Of a DNA stretch of 64,000 nt, positions 52,193 to 62,012 are shown piece after piece. The stretch is from JANNAT01 sp031384605 (lineage in GTDB: Bacteria > Pseudomonadota > Alphaproteobacteria > Rhodobacterales > Rhodobacteraceae). The translations under genes were made by a program, and so were the position numbers. The notes beneath the pieces were generated by a model. The model saw nothing but the letters and a program-made list of their open reading frames with translations, ran no database searches and was not told where the DNA came from. Position 1 is the stretch's first letter. Each line of letters starts with the position of its first letter. The stretch covers positions 22,680-86,679 of the forward strand of contig JANNAT010000030.1 of assembly GCA_031384605.1 (NCBI GenBank), read 5' to 3'.

Positions 52193-54109
52193 TTACGCCG
52201 TAGGCTCAATCGGCTCCATCCCCGCTTTGGGCTTGCGCGCGCGGGTTTTCGGGATGGCGACCACCCCGGTTGATCCACCGCCCGCATCCGGCTTGGTGCC
52301 ATCATCGGGCTGGTTCAGCCGCTCACCCGCGATCACCTTCCGAATCTGATCCCCCGTCAGGGTTTCATATTCCAGCAACCCTTGCGCCAAGCGGTGCAGA
52401 TCATCATTCTTTTCGATCAAAATCTGCTTGGCGCGGGCATAGCCTTCGTCAACGATCTTGCGCACTTCGTCGTCGATGGTCTTTTGCGTGGTGCCCGAAT
52501 GGCTGGTGCCACCACCCGACATGCCCAGATAGCTTTCGCGTTCATTGGCATAATCGACGTTGCCCAACACTTCGGAAAACCCGAACTGCGTAACCATCGC
52601 GCGGGCGATCCGGCTGACTTGCTGAATATCCGATGTGGCCCCCGAGGTGACGTTTTCGGCCCCGAAAATCAGCTCTTCCGCCACCTTGCCGCCCATCGCC
52701 ATCGCGATTTTTGATTTATACTTGGTATAGCTGACCGAAAGTTGATCACGTTCCGGTAAGCTCATCACCAGGCCCAACGCACGGCCACGCGGGATGATCG
52801 TGGCTTTGTGGATCGGGTCATGTTGCGGCACGTTCAAGCCCACAATCGCATGTCCGGCCTCATGATAAGCCGTCAGTTTCTTTTCATCATCCGACATCAC
52901 CATCGAGCGGCGTTCGGCCCCCATCATCACTTTGTCTTTGGCGTTTTCAAAGTCATCCATAGTGACAAACCGACGGCCGAGGCGCGCTGCAGTCAATGCA
53001 GCCTCGTTCACCAAATTCGCGAGGTCTGCACCCGAAAAGCCGGGGCAGCCGCGCGCGATTATGCGCAGATCAACATCAGGGCCTAGTGGTGTTTTGCGCG
53101 CATGCACCGACAAGATTTTTTCACGGCCGCGAATATCGGGGTTTGGCACTTGGATTTGGCGATCAAACCGGCCGGGGCGCAGCAGGGCCGGGTCCAGCAC
53201 GTCGGGGCGGTTGGTGGCGGCGACGATGATCACGCCTTCGTTGGCGTCAAAGCCGTCCATTTCGACCAGCAACTGGTTCAGCGTCTGCTCACGCTCATCA
53301 TTACCGCCGCCGATGCCCACACCGCGCGCGCGGCCCACGGCGTCAATTTCGTCAATAAACACGATGCAGGGCGCGTTTTTCTTGGCTTGCTCGAACATGT
53401 CACGCACGCGGCTTGCACCGACACCCACGAACATTTCCACAAAGTCAGAACCCGAGATTGTAAAGAACGGCACACCAGCTTCGCCGGCGATCGCGCGGGC
53501 CAGCAAGGTTTTACCAGTGCCGGGGGGGCCAACGAGCAAAGCACCTTTTGGAATTTTGCCGCCAAGGCGCGAAAATTTCTGCGGATTGCGCAGGAATTCA
53601 ACGATTTCTTCCAACTCGTCCTTAGCCTCGTCAATGCCGGCCACATCGTCAAACGTCACCCGGCCCGACTTTTCGGTCAGCAGTTTGGCGCGGCTTTTGC
53701 CGAACCCCATCGCGCCACCTTTGCCGCCGCCCTGCATCCGGTTCATGAAGAAAATCCAGATGCCGATCAGCACCACAAACGGCAGCCACAGCGAAATCAG
53801 CGAAAAGAACCCTGAATCTGCCTGCGCCTTGGCTTCCAGCGACACACCTTTGTTGATCAACCGTTCGGTCAATTTGTCATCTTTGGGCGCGATGGTCGAA
53901 TAAATCTTACCATCCTTGCCTTGGATCGTGACCTGTTCACCATTCAAGGTCACCGCCGCCACATCGCCGCTTTCCACCTTCTGGATGAATTCGGAATAGC
54001 TAAGCTGGCCGGTGGAACGGGTGGCTTCGGTATTCCCAAACAGATTGAAAAGGGCAAGGACCAGCAAAAACAAGATGACCCAAAAGGCGATATTCCGTGC
54101 GTTACCCAC
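52193..54109 (-). CDS. ftsH: ATP-dependent zinc metalloprotease FtsH
   Basis: 638 residues from GTG 54109, with GGAG seven bases upstream (the longer reading from 54151 has no ribosome site). Two membrane helices near residues 5-22 and 103-121 flank a periplasmic domain; Walker A GPPGTGKT at 194-201, second region of homology ATNRPDVLDPALLRPGRFD in two parts, and the zinc motif HEAGH at 416-420. It degrades membrane and regulatory proteins. It follows tilS with an 83-base gap. Confidence 0.97.
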   Translation of the reverse strand: MGNARNIAFWVILFLLVLALFNLFGNTEATRSTGQLSYSEFIQKVESGDVAAVTLNGEQVTIQGKDGKIYSTIAPKDDKLTERLINKGVSLEAKAQADSGFFSLISLWLPFVVLIGIWIFFMNRMQGGGKGGAMGFGKSRAKLLTEKSGRVTFDDVAGIDEAKDELEEIVEFLRNPQKFSRLGGKIPKGALLVGPPGTGKTLLARAIAGEAGVPFFTISGSDFVEMFVGVGASRVRDMFEQAKKNAPCIVFIDEIDAVGRARGVGIGGGNDEREQTLNQLLVEMDGFDANEGVIIVAATNRPDVLDPALLRPGRFDRQIQVPNPDIRGREKILSVHARKTPLGPDVDLRIIARGCPGFSGADLANLVNEAALTAARLGRRFVTMDDFENAKDKVMMGAERRSMVMSDDEKKLTAYHEAGHAIVGLNVPQHDPIHKATIIPRGRALGLVMSLPERDQLSVSYTKYKSKIAMAMGGKVAEELIFGAENVTSGATSDIQQVSRIARAMVTQFGFSEVLGNVDYANERESYLGMSGGGTSHSGTTQKTIDDEVRKIVDEGYARAKQILIEKNDDLHRLAQGLLEYETLTGDQIRKVIAGERLNQPDDGTKPDAGGGSTGVVAIPKTRARKPKAGMEPIEPTA

Positions 54110-54192
54110 GAAGATGCTCCGATAAAAGCCATGCGGCCCATGTGGGGCCATCTTTGGCGGTTGTTCCTAAGATAGAGATAACTTTGGCGGGT

Positions 54193-55458
54193 TCAATGCG
54201 ATAAGACAAACTTCGCAAACCCAATCGGGATTGTGGCGGTCCATTCACGGTTAAAACCGGCCAAAGGCGCGGAAATCAGCGCATCGCCGCGCCAAACTGC
54301 GGGGGAAACCAGCAAAGCATCGCGCGAATGGCCCATCTCACGCCAGTTTTTGCAATTGCGCAACCCCTCTGCGCCCAATGCGCGCAGGGTCAGATCGGGG
54401 GCGTGGGGGCCAGTGACGCGCCAGCGGCCATCCCAAAGCTGATCACTGGGGCAGGTAGTGGTTACAACAGCGCGGGGTTCACGGGTGATGGTGATAAGGT
54501 CGGCTTTGAGGCGAATGCGGCAGCCGGAAAGAGTTGAGTCTTTACCCGTGACGATTGCCAATTCAACATTGCCAACAGCTGTGGCGCGCGGGGCATAGGT
54601 CGCCCCTGATACCCATCGCAGGGCGGCAATCAGCAGCCTGCGCTGCATTTCAACAGACTGAAAAGAATACTGCTCGCGTCTGATTTGCAGACCGCCTGCA
54701 ACTTCAGTTACCAGGTCGGCAGCAATTTCTGCCGTATACCCGGCAAGGGCGCTGCGGGCGAAATCCAGGTTGGACGCCACCCGCGCAAGGCGTTCGGCCG
54801 TGATGCCAACAGGGGCCAAAGCGGCCAAAGCACGCCGCGCTTTGATGCGTTGATACCGCCCATCAGTATTGGAAGGATCATCAATCCACGCGATGCCTTT
54901 GCGCGTCAGATAGGACCGCAAGTCAGCGCGGCTTACATCCAAAAACGGACGGGTAAATACAATGCGCCCTTCGCGCCACGTGCTTCGCATGCCCGATAGC
55001 CCATCAATACCAGCCGCGCGCGCTAGCCCCATCAGAACGGTTTCGGCCTGATCATCCATCGTGTGGGCAACGGCCACATGCCCGATACCACTGGTTCGCG
55101 CCCAATCGGCCATCAGCGCATAACGGGCGCGGCGGGCGCGGTCCATCAGATTGCCAAGGGTTTCTGCATGGTCCCATTTGACTGTGGAATGGGCAACCCC
55201 AAGGCCCGCACATATCCGGCCGACATAAGCGGCTTCGTCGGCTGCTTCGGCACGCAATCCGTGATCAATCGTGATTGCCTGAACGGTGCAAGCCATATCT
55301 GGCGCCACTTGCGCAATCAGGTGCAACATCGCTAACGAGTCGCTGCCACCAGAAACTGCCAGTCCGAAGACCGGCGGGTTGCCAAAAGGTGCAAATGCAA
55401 ATCTTGCGGCAGCGATAAGCCCGGCGTCGCCCTGCCTTAAATCAGCGTCTACGGGCAC
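54193..55458 (-). CDS. tilS: tRNA(Ile)-lysidine synthetase
   Basis: 421 residues from GTG 55458, overlapping the cpoB end by ten bases. The PP-loop SGGSDS is at residues 36-41, then the DHGLRAEAADEA and HTMDDQAETVLMGLARAAG motifs. It adds lysine to C34 of tRNA-Ile(CAU). The C-terminal substrate-binding part is moderately conserved. Position next to ftsH and tol genes is standard. Confidence 0.93.
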   Translation of the reverse strand: MPVDADLRQGDAGLIAAARFAFAPFGNPPVFGLAVSGGSDSLAMLHLIAQVAPDMACTVQAITIDHGLRAEAADEAAYVGRICAGLGVAHSTVKWDHAETLGNLMDRARRARYALMADWARTSGIGHVAVAHTMDDQAETVLMGLARAAGIDGLSGMRSTWREGRIVFTRPFLDVSRADLRSYLTRKGIAWIDDPSNTDGRYQRIKARRALAALAPVGITAERLARVASNLDFARSALAGYTAEIAADLVTEVAGGLQIRREQYSFQSVEMQRRLLIAALRWVSGATYAPRATAVGNVELAIVTGKDSTLSGCRIRLKADLITITREPRAVVTTTCPSDQLWDGRWRVTGPHAPDLTLRALGAEGLRNCKNWREMGHSRDALLVSPAVWRGDALISAPLAGFNREWTATIPIGFAKFVLSH

Positions 55459-56303
55459 CCCAACCCCTGCATCGACACCGCTGCATTGGTTGCCTGAATG
55501 GTGCCGGGGAAACGCACATCGACCTCGCCCAATGTCACACAGGCATCGGGCACTTGGCCCAATTCACCCAAGCCCTGCCCCAGCTTCAAAAGGCTGTCTG
55601 CGGCATACGGCCCGGTCGGCTGGCCGGAATAGGCATCCAGATAGGCACGCGCGGCATTTGTGGTATCGCCCAACTGCGTCAGCGCCTCACCGCGTTGAAA
55701 TAGGGCTTGTTGGGTCAGCGGTCCACCAGGAAAGGATTGGGCAAAGGTCGCAAAGAGGTCTGCGGCGGTGCGAAAGTCACCCGTGGCGAGCACCTCCTGG
55801 GCCCGGTCAAAGTCTTTTTGCTCATTCGCGGCCATTTCCACACCGCCGCCGGTATCGCCAACAACCACCCCGCCGCCCGTATCTGCCACAACGGGCACAT
55901 CCGCAGGGGCCGGATCACCGCCCAGCATGGTTGTGGTGCCAAGCGTGCCCACATCACAGCCTGTCGTCACTTCACACAGCCGGTATTCGATATCGCCGAC
56001 GCGGTTGGTGCCATCTGTCACCACGCGGGTGACCTTCAGTTCAACCTCTTCGGTCTTGGCGGTCAGACGCATCAGTTCGGCCTCTATCGCGTCCAGCCGC
56101 TGCAAGGCGTCACCGCCCGCAGCGCCGCTGGACGCGGCCCCTGATTGCACCAGTTCCGCCTTAAGCCCGTTGAAATCGGCCATCAGCATCGACAATTCGG
56201 CCTTGATATCGGCCAGCGTTTGCGCGCGACCTTGGGCCAATGCGGGCAGGGGCAACAGGATCAGACACAATCCCAACAGGCGCATTTGGGCCGGCCAACG
56301 CAT
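55449..56303 (-). CDS. cpoB: Tol-Pal system protein CpoB (YbgF)
   Basis: 284 residues from ATG 56303. Signal peptide to about residue 23 (LPALAQG), a coiled-coil region about 25-100 (LADIKAELSMLMADFNGLKAELV in two parts), then TPR repeats from about 165 to the end (FDRAQEVLATGDFRTAADLF, GDTTNAARAYLDAY). Periplasmic coordinator of Tol-Pal and PBP1B activity. Six bases after pal. Confidence 0.93.
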   Translation of the reverse strand: MRWPAQMRLLGLCLILLPLPALAQGRAQTLADIKAELSMLMADFNGLKAELVQSGAASSGAAGGDALQRLDAIEAELMRLTAKTEEVELKVTRVVTDGTNRVGDIEYRLCEVTTGCDVGTLGTTTMLGGDPAPADVPVVADTGGGVVVGDTGGGVEMAANEQKDFDRAQEVLATGDFRTAADLFATFAQSFPGGPLTQQALFQRGEALTQLGDTTNAARAYLDAYSGQPTGPYAADSLLKLGQGLGELGQVPDACVTLGEVDVRFPGTIQATNAAVSMQGLGCP

Positions 56304-56308
56304 CAGGG

Positions 56309-56827
56309 TCAGGCCCCCGTGCCGATGGACAGAACGGTCACAGCGCGGCGGTTCTTGGCATAACAGCCCTCGTCCGAGCACACCTCAATCGGGCGTTCCT
56401 TGCCGTAGGAAATTGTCCGCATCCGGCCTGCGCCTATGCCTTGGCTGATCAGATAATCCTGCACGGCTGCGGCACGACGCGCGCCAAGGGCAAGGTTATA
56501 TTCCCGCGTGCCTTGTTCATCCGCATGGCCTTCGATGATGATCGCGTAATCGGCGTTGGTTTGCAGCCATTGCGCCTGCCCCGCCAAAACGCCGCGCGCC
56601 TCACCCGACAGGGTGGATTGATCGACGGCGAACAAGATACGATCGCCCACCGACTGGTTGAAATACGCGATAGAGCGCGGATCAGACGGATCGCCCAAAC
56701 CGTTGGTGTTAATCCCGCCATTGCCGACACCCGCACCCGGGGCGTTGGCATCATAGCGGTCTGGGTTTTTACAGGCCGCAAGGCCAAGGGCCGCCACCAG
56801 CAACAGGGTTTTCACGGCAAGAGACAT
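56309..56827 (-). CDS. pal: Peptidoglycan-associated lipoprotein Pal
   Basis: 172 residues from ATG 56827. Lipobox LAAC at about residue 19, then an acidic/glycine-rich linker and the OmpA-like domain with DQSTLSGEARGVLAGQAQW and GHADEQGTREYNLALGARRA (residues about 93-112), which binds peptidoglycan. The gene lies between tolB and cpoB in the standard order. Confidence 0.96.
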   Translation of the reverse strand: MSLAVKTLLLVAALGLAACKNPDRYDANAPGAGVGNGGINTNGLGDPSDPRSIAYFNQSVGDRILFAVDQSTLSGEARGVLAGQAQWLQTNADYAIIIEGHADEQGTREYNLALGARRAAAVQDYLISQGIGAGRMRTISYGKERPIEVCSDEGCYAKNRRAVTVLSIGTGA

Positions 56828-56928
56828 GGGTATCATCCTTTTCTTTTTGGTTTTGGGCTCGATTTAGACATTTATAACAGGTTCACGCCGCCTTGGGAAT
56901 CGTTTGGGGCCCGGCGGCGCAGTCAAAT

Positions 56929-58254
56929 TTACGGCAGCAAAGGCGACCATGCCGGATCGGACGCAGCACCCTCGGTTGTGGCCTGTCGCAGATTGCGCCC
57001 GGTGATATCAACCGAGAACAGCGAAGATTGCCCGCCCGCGCCCGCACTTTCGCGCATGAACATGATGACCCGGCCATTCGGGGCCCAAGTTGGGCCTTCG
57101 TCCAAAAACGACGCCGTCAGCAGCCGCTCTTCGGTCCCGTCCGACAGCATCACGCCGATGTGGAACCTGCCTTCGTTTTGCTTGGTAAAGGCAATCATAT
57201 CGCCGCGCGGGCTCCACACGGGGGTGCCATAACGCCCCTTTCCACCGGAAATGCGCCGTGCTTCGCCACCGCCTGCCCCCATGACATAGATCTGCTGGTT
57301 GCCCGAGCGGTCAGATTCAAACACGATCTGGCTACCGTCGGGGCTGAAACTGGGGGCGGTTTCAATCGACGGCGCGTTGGTTAACTGGGTCAGGTTGCCC
57401 GATCCGATATCCAACGCGTAGATATCGCTGTTGCCACCGCGTTCCAGACTGAACACCACCGTGTTGCCATCGGGGGAAAAGCGGGGGGCAAAGGTCATCG
57501 TGCCGGGCTGTTCGCCTAAGGATTGCACGTTCAAGGAACCCACATCCATCAGATAAATCTGCGGGAAACCTGATGAATAGGACGTAAACAAAATCCGGTC
57601 GCCCGTGGGTGAAAACCGCGGGGCCAGCACGATAGAGCTGCTGTCGGTCAGATACTGCACATTGGCACCGTCATAATCCATCACCGCCAGGCGCTTCTGG
57701 CGTTGGTTTTTCGGCCCACTTTCGGCTACATACACCACGCGGCTGTCGAAATAGCCGCCCTCGCCCGTGATGCGCGAGTAAACCGCATCCGCCACCTTAT
57801 GCGCCATCCGCCGCCAAGTGCCGGTGGTGCCGACAAACTGCAACCCATCGCCCAGCTGTTCGCCGGAAAACACGTCAAACACCCGGAACTTCACCACAAT
57901 CTGGTCGCCGCTAACCTGCACCGCCCCGGTGATCAGCGCCTGAGAATTGATCGCCTGCCAGTCGTTATAGGCCACCGGCGCATCAAAGCTGGTGATGGTG
58001 CTGATATAGGCATCGCTGGTCACTTCGCGAAACAACCCCGTCCCCGACAGATCAGACGCCACCACGCGCGAGATGTTTTGCGCGAAATCCCCCGACCCGC
58101 CTTCGTCAATGAAATTGGGCACCGCGTAGGGCATCGGTTCAATTTCACCATCGGTAAAGATGATAGACAATTCAGCTTGCGCGGGGATCGCTACGGCGGC
58201 AAAACCAGACAGGCCCGCGAACAGGGCCACGGTCAGAGTGCGGAAAATTTTCAT
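56929..58254 (-). CDS. tolB: Tol-Pal system beta-propeller protein TolB
   Basis: 441 residues from ATG 58254 (GAGG upstream). Signal peptide cleaved after AIPAQA (about residue 26). N-terminal domain (LSIIFTDGEIEPMPYAVPNF), then six-bladed propeller with FSPTGDRILFTSYSSG, FSPDGNTVVFSLERGG and FSPDGSQIVFESDRSG blades. Periplasmic partner of Pal. About 98 bases after tolA. Confidence 0.95.
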   Translation of the reverse strand: MKIFRTLTVALFAGLSGFAAVAIPAQAELSIIFTDGEIEPMPYAVPNFIDEGGSGDFAQNISRVVASDLSGTGLFREVTSDAYISTITSFDAPVAYNDWQAINSQALITGAVQVSGDQIVVKFRVFDVFSGEQLGDGLQFVGTTGTWRRMAHKVADAVYSRITGEGGYFDSRVVYVAESGPKNQRQKRLAVMDYDGANVQYLTDSSSIVLAPRFSPTGDRILFTSYSSGFPQIYLMDVGSLNVQSLGEQPGTMTFAPRFSPDGNTVVFSLERGGNSDIYALDIGSGNLTQLTNAPSIETAPSFSPDGSQIVFESDRSGNQQIYVMGAGGGEARRISGGKGRYGTPVWSPRGDMIAFTKQNEGRFHIGVMLSDGTEERLLTASFLDEGPTWAPNGRVIMFMRESAGAGGQSSLFSVDITGRNLRQATTEGAASDPAWSPLLP

Positions 58255-58352
58255 GATATCCTCGTTTTTCACGGGGTTTCTATTGGTTGGCCTGCTTTGG
58301 CCTATGGCGTTGCACGGCGCGCTGGCCTTTGTGCAGGGGAATTTTGGCGGCT

Positions 58353-59579
58353 TCATCGCTGGCGCATCCCGCTTGGGTCAAACTCAAGGTTCAGCACGCT
58401 CCATTCGGCATATTTCTCAGGCGGCAAATCATAGCCCGCACCTGCACAGCGGTTCACCGCGCGCTTGCCAGCCTCAAACGCCCGTCCGGCATCTGCTTCG
58501 GACCCACCTTCAAAGCCTGTCATTTCAATGTTGATGGGCTTGCCAGCCTCACTCATCTCAACGCGCATTTTAACCGATATCCGCATCGCAGCCGACGACA
58601 ATTGCCCGACGTTCCAACATTTGTTGATCGCCAGACGCAGACCTTCGATTTCACTGCCGCTCATCGGGGGGCCTTCGGGCAGGTCTTGCGCGCCGGTGTC
58701 AGCAGCGGTTTCCTCGGCTGGCACATCTGCGGCCTCGGCCAAAGCTGCCTCGACGGCGGCAGCATCTGCGGCGGCTTGGGCGTCAGACGTGGCTTGCGCA
58801 TCAGCGGCGGCTTGGGCATCGGCAGCTGCCTGATCTTCGGCAGAGGTATCAACCGCCGGATCTTCAACCGGCACATCGGCCACGCGTTCAGGGCGCGATT
58901 GCGGACGGCGCGACGCTGTGGGGGCCAGTTGCGGCGCGTCGGGTTCGGTTTCAACGGCTTCGGTCACAATCACGGGGGCGGCTTCCTCGGGCGATGCAGG
59001 TGGTACCTCTTCAACCACCACAGGCGCATCCGGTTCCGCCTGATCGCTGACTTCCGGGATCGGCGTGTCGGCAATCTCGGGCGTATCGGTGGTGTCATCA
59101 ACAGGCGTGGCCGCAACCCGGTCAATCGGGCGCGGTTTTGGGCGTTTATCGGCCGTGGGCACCGGAATGGGTTGTTCGTCCACCGCCAAGGGGGCAACGG
59201 GCGGGGGGGCCTCAACCCGTTGCGGATCGGCAGACACCGGCAGATCGGCGGGCAGGTCCGGCGGCGGCGTGGGGTCTGCGATTGCCTCAGGCGGCGGTTG
59301 TTCTGGCGGCACGGGTTCGGCCAAAGGTTCGGCTGGCGGCAAGTCTGGCTGCACGGGCGGGGGGGCCACCACTTCGGACGGTGTTTCGGCGGGTTTATCG
59401 GCAGGTTTGGCCTTGGGCGCAGACGCCTGCAACGCCTGAAACGCCGCATCGGTGATCAAGGATACTGACGCCGCCTGCATCGGTGGCGGCACCGATGGCG
59501 CAAAAAGCCAATCCCCAAGGGCCACCCAAAGGACGACACTTGCGTGCCCAATACCCGAAATGATGGTGCCGCGATCCAT
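58353..59579 (-). CDS. tolA: TolA-like energy-transducing protein
   Basis: 408 residues. N-terminal membrane anchor (GIGHASVVLWVALGDWLFA, residues about 8-26), then a very Pro/Ala/Glu-rich central domain (residues about 45-300) with many AQAAADAQ repeats, and a C-terminal TolA/TonB-like domain (LRLAINKCWNVGQLSSAAMR in two parts, to the end). The gene has the position between tolR and tolB expected of tolA. It is less alike to the E. coli protein than its neighbours, as usual in alphaproteobacteria. Confidence 0.88.
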   Translation of the reverse strand: MDRGTIISGIGHASVVLWVALGDWLFAPSVPPPMQAASVSLITDAAFQALQASAPKAKPADKPAETPSEVVAPPPVQPDLPPAEPLAEPVPPEQPPPEAIADPTPPPDLPADLPVSADPQRVEAPPPVAPLAVDEQPIPVPTADKRPKPRPIDRVAATPVDDTTDTPEIADTPIPEVSDQAEPDAPVVVEEVPPASPEEAAPVIVTEAVETEPDAPQLAPTASRRPQSRPERVADVPVEDPAVDTSAEDQAAADAQAAADAQATSDAQAAADAAAVEAALAEAADVPAEETAADTGAQDLPEGPPMSGSEIEGLRLAINKCWNVGQLSSAAMRISVKMRVEMSEAGKPINIEMTGFEGGSEADAGRAFEAGKRAVNRCAGAGYDLPPEKYAEWSVLNLEFDPSGMRQR

Positions 59580-59587
59580 CGGCTGCC

Positions 59588-60052
59588 CTAGTTTCCGTTC
59601 ATCGCAGGCCCGCCCGCATCGGTGACAAGGCCAATATTGTTAAATCCGCCCGCATTCAGCGCGCCCATCACCTGCGCCACCCGCTGATACGCCAGCGCGC
59701 CATCGGCCCGCAAAAACACCTTGTCAGATGTGCGATTGGCCGCGATGGCCTTTAGTTTCGGGATCAGATCGGCGTCCGAAATCTCGGTATCCTGAATAAG
59801 CAACAATCCATCCGCCGTGATGGAAATCGTCAGCGGTTCTTCTTGCTCATCCGGCATTGCGGTGGCTGCGGTATCGGGCAATTCAATCGGAACCCCCACC
59901 TGCATCATCGGGGCGGCCACCATGAAGATGATCAGCAACACCAGCATCACATCGACGAAGGGGGTGACGTTGATCTCTGACATCGCCGCCGCAGACCCGC
60001 GCCTGCGGCCCCGCCGCCCGCCGCCACCCTTTTTAATCACCCCGCCCGCCAT
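59588..60052 (-). CDS. tolR: Tol-Pal system protein TolR (ExbD family)
   Basis: 154 residues. N-terminal basic segment (GGGGRRGRRRGS), one membrane helix FVDVMLVLLIIFMVAAPMM with the essential Asp in INVTPFVDVM, then a small periplasmic domain (KVFLRADGALAYQRVAQVMG). It works with TolQ and TolA. Three bases after tolQ. Confidence 0.95.
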   Translation of the reverse strand: MAGGVIKKGGGGRRGRRRGSAAAMSEINVTPFVDVMLVLLIIFMVAAPMMQVGVPIELPDTAATAMPDEQEEPLTISITADGLLLIQDTEISDADLIPKLKAIAANRTSDKVFLRADGALAYQRVAQVMGALNAGGFNNIGLVTDAGGPAMNGN

Positions 60053-60055
60053 GGA

Positions 60056-60751
60056 TTATGCGTCCAGCTGGCGTGACAGGATGGTGGCGAATTCATCGGC
60101 AAACGCCTCATAGCCGCCAAGGATTTGTTCGCTGTCGGAATTCAGCTTGTTGTAAAACACCACCGCCGGAATGGCTGCGATCAACCCGATGCCGGTGGCC
60201 AACAACGCCTCGGCAATACCGGGGGCGACGACGGCCAGATTGGTGTTCTGGCTGATGGCGATCTGTTCAAACGAATGCTTGATGCCCCAGATGGTGCCGA
60301 ACAGCCCGATAAAGGGTGCGGTTGATCCGGTGGTGGCCAGAAACGACAACCCCTTATTCAGTCGCTCAGACTCGCGTGAAATCGCCACATCCATCGCCCG
60401 GTCAATCCGCGCCTGCGCCCCCGCGATCAGCCCGCCGTCTTGCCTGTGCGACCTGCGCCATTCCAACATGCCAGCGGCAAAGATCTTTTCCGACGGCCCC
60501 TGCGCTTCGGTGCCAATTTTCTCAAACAACTCGTCCAGCGGCTCACCCGACCAGAACGCGCGGTCAAACACCGAAGATTCCCCGCGCGATTTGCGGAACA
60601 ACAGATGCTTGCGCACAATGACGGCCCATGACCAGAACGACATGATCATCAATCCCAACATCACCACTTTCACGGTAATCGTTGCGCGTGCAAAAAGGGC
60701 GAACAAAGAGAAATCAATCTCTTGCGCCATACCTAAGGCTTCGGTTTCCAT
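60056..60751 (-). CDS. tolQ: Tol-Pal system protein TolQ (ExbB family)
   Basis: 231 residues from ATG 60751 (METEALGMAQ; MAQ at 60730 is possible). Three membrane helices: LFALFARATITVKVVMLGLMIMSFW in parts, and the long pair IGLFGTIWGIKHSFEQIA ... GLIAAIPAVVFYNKL near residues 140-195. GTIWGIKHSFE with TSTAPFIGLFG-like TTGSTAPFIGLFG is the family motif. Forms the motor with TolR. Confidence 0.95.
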   Translation of the reverse strand: METEALGMAQEIDFSLFALFARATITVKVVMLGLMIMSFWSWAVIVRKHLLFRKSRGESSVFDRAFWSGEPLDELFEKIGTEAQGPSEKIFAAGMLEWRRSHRQDGGLIAGAQARIDRAMDVAISRESERLNKGLSFLATTGSTAPFIGLFGTIWGIKHSFEQIAISQNTNLAVVAPGIAEALLATGIGLIAAIPAVVFYNKLNSDSEQILGGYEAFADEFATILSRQLDA

Positions 60752-60869
60752 TACGCCTGCTCTTGTTATCGTGGCTCTTCGTCCACCTGTTGGGCTGATT
60801 CTATCAAGGTTTGCGGCGGAATGCCAACACATCTGCGTGCACGGGCAGGATCGCGCCGCAAGGGCACGG

Positions 60870-61265
60870 CTATGCGATTGCCAAAGCCGCGCGCAGTTGC
60901 GCCGGTATCCTACCCGGACGCCCGGTTTCCAGCACGCAGACCAGCGTAACCAATGCCGTGAACACCACTGTATCACCGCGCAACACCTGTTGGCACAGAT
61001 CAATCCGGGCATTGCCAAGACTGCGGCATTCGGTGGTGACGACCAGTTGATCGTCATATCGCGCCGGCCGCAGATAGTCTGCCTCAACCCGGCGCACCGC
61101 CAGGAAAAGACCATGATCGGCCTTAAGGGCAAGCTGATCAATGCCCAAGCTGCGCACCCATTCGCTGCGCCCGCGTTCGATGAATTTCAGATAATTGGCG
61201 TAATAAACCACGCCCGCCAAATCAGTGTCTTCATAGTATACGCGCAGATCAAAACGGTGCAGCAC
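60870..61265 (-). CDS. ybgC: YbgC/TolQ-associated acyl-CoA thioesterase
   Basis: 131 residues from GTG 61265 (AAAGG upstream), overlapping the DUF2161 stop by 17 bases. Hot-dog fold with the motif RVYYEDTDLAGVVYYANYLK (residues 8-27) containing the catalytic Asp, then ERGRSEW. Hydrolyses short acyl-CoAs; a stable neighbour of tolQ in proteobacteria. Confidence 0.93.
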   Translation of the reverse strand: MLHRFDLRVYYEDTDLAGVVYYANYLKFIERGRSEWVRSLGIDQLALKADHGLFLAVRRVEADYLRPARYDDQLVVTTECRSLGNARIDLCQQVLRGDTVVFTALVTLVCVLETGRPGRIPAQLRAALAIA

Positions 61266-61977
61266 GGGGGGTGCCTTTCTTTGTTTTTCCGGGGGGTGGG
61301 GCCAAAACACTCTGCATCACCCGCGCCACTTCCTCTGCGTGTTCCGCCAAAATGACCACGCCATTGGGTGTAAGTCGATAAATCCCCCGCGCGATCTTTT
61401 CGAACCAACCATAATGATTGTCGCGCATCACATCGCCTGCCCGCGCAACACCCGAGGCGCGGGCCACATCGGCGGCCTTGCCGGCCCCATCCGTCAACAC
61501 CGCCGCACAGCGCAGCGCGTCTTGGCGATAAGCTGTCATCTGCTTAACCCCCGTGGTGCCGCCCTTGTTCGGATCGCCAACCCGGCGCGCAAATTCGCGC
61601 AGCAGCAGGCCGGCCCGCGCCGTGTTTTTGCGCGGCTGATAGGGGCCGGGATCAAGATGCGCCTCAACCCCCTGCCCGACCTTTACCGCCAGCAGCCCCA
61701 GCCCCAACCGCCGACACAGCGTAATGATATCCTTATAGCGCAGCTGCCAGCCTTTTTTCAAAACCGGCACCGCCAGATACACATCGTCGAACATCCCCTG
61801 CCGCGCCACACCCTGCATGACCAGCGACAGCGAAAACGAAAGCTTCATCTCGACCACCACCGCAGGCTCGTCGCCGCGCCGCGCCATCAGATCGCAAGCA
61901 CCGATTTCGGCTTTTACCACGTAACCCTGGCCCTCAAAATAGGTCTTCAGATCGGGATAAAGATCGGCCTCACGCAT
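61249..61977 (-). CDS. DUF2161 family, putative PD-(D/E)XK nuclease-fold protein
   Basis: 242 residues. The first 110 residues contain the PD-(D/E)XK core: GACDLMARRGDEPAVVVEMK in which CDL supplies the acidic residue (about 29) and VEMK the E-x-K (about 43-45), then LSLVMQGVARQGMFDDVYLAV. The C-terminal part has a winged-helix look (ARASGVARAGDVMRDNHYGW and IYRLTPNG). Family name records it as a putative phosphodiesterase; no substrate is known. Its end overlaps ybgC. Confidence 0.85.
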   Translation of the reverse strand: MREADLYPDLKTYFEGQGYVVKAEIGACDLMARRGDEPAVVVEMKLSFSLSLVMQGVARQGMFDDVYLAVPVLKKGWQLRYKDIITLCRRLGLGLLAVKVGQGVEAHLDPGPYQPRKNTARAGLLLREFARRVGDPNKGGTTGVKQMTAYRQDALRCAAVLTDGAGKAADVARASGVARAGDVMRDNHYGWFEKIARGIYRLTPNGVVILAEHAEEVARVMQSVLAPPPGKTKKGTPRAAPF

Positions 61978-62012
61978 GATAGGGGTCTAATGGGGGATGT
62001 GTAAAACCGGGG

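Noticed and set aside
58287..59468. Long + strand open frame opposite tolA
   Set aside because: An artefact of the repetitive GC-rich tolA central domain; the translated product is a low-complexity Gly/Arg sequence.
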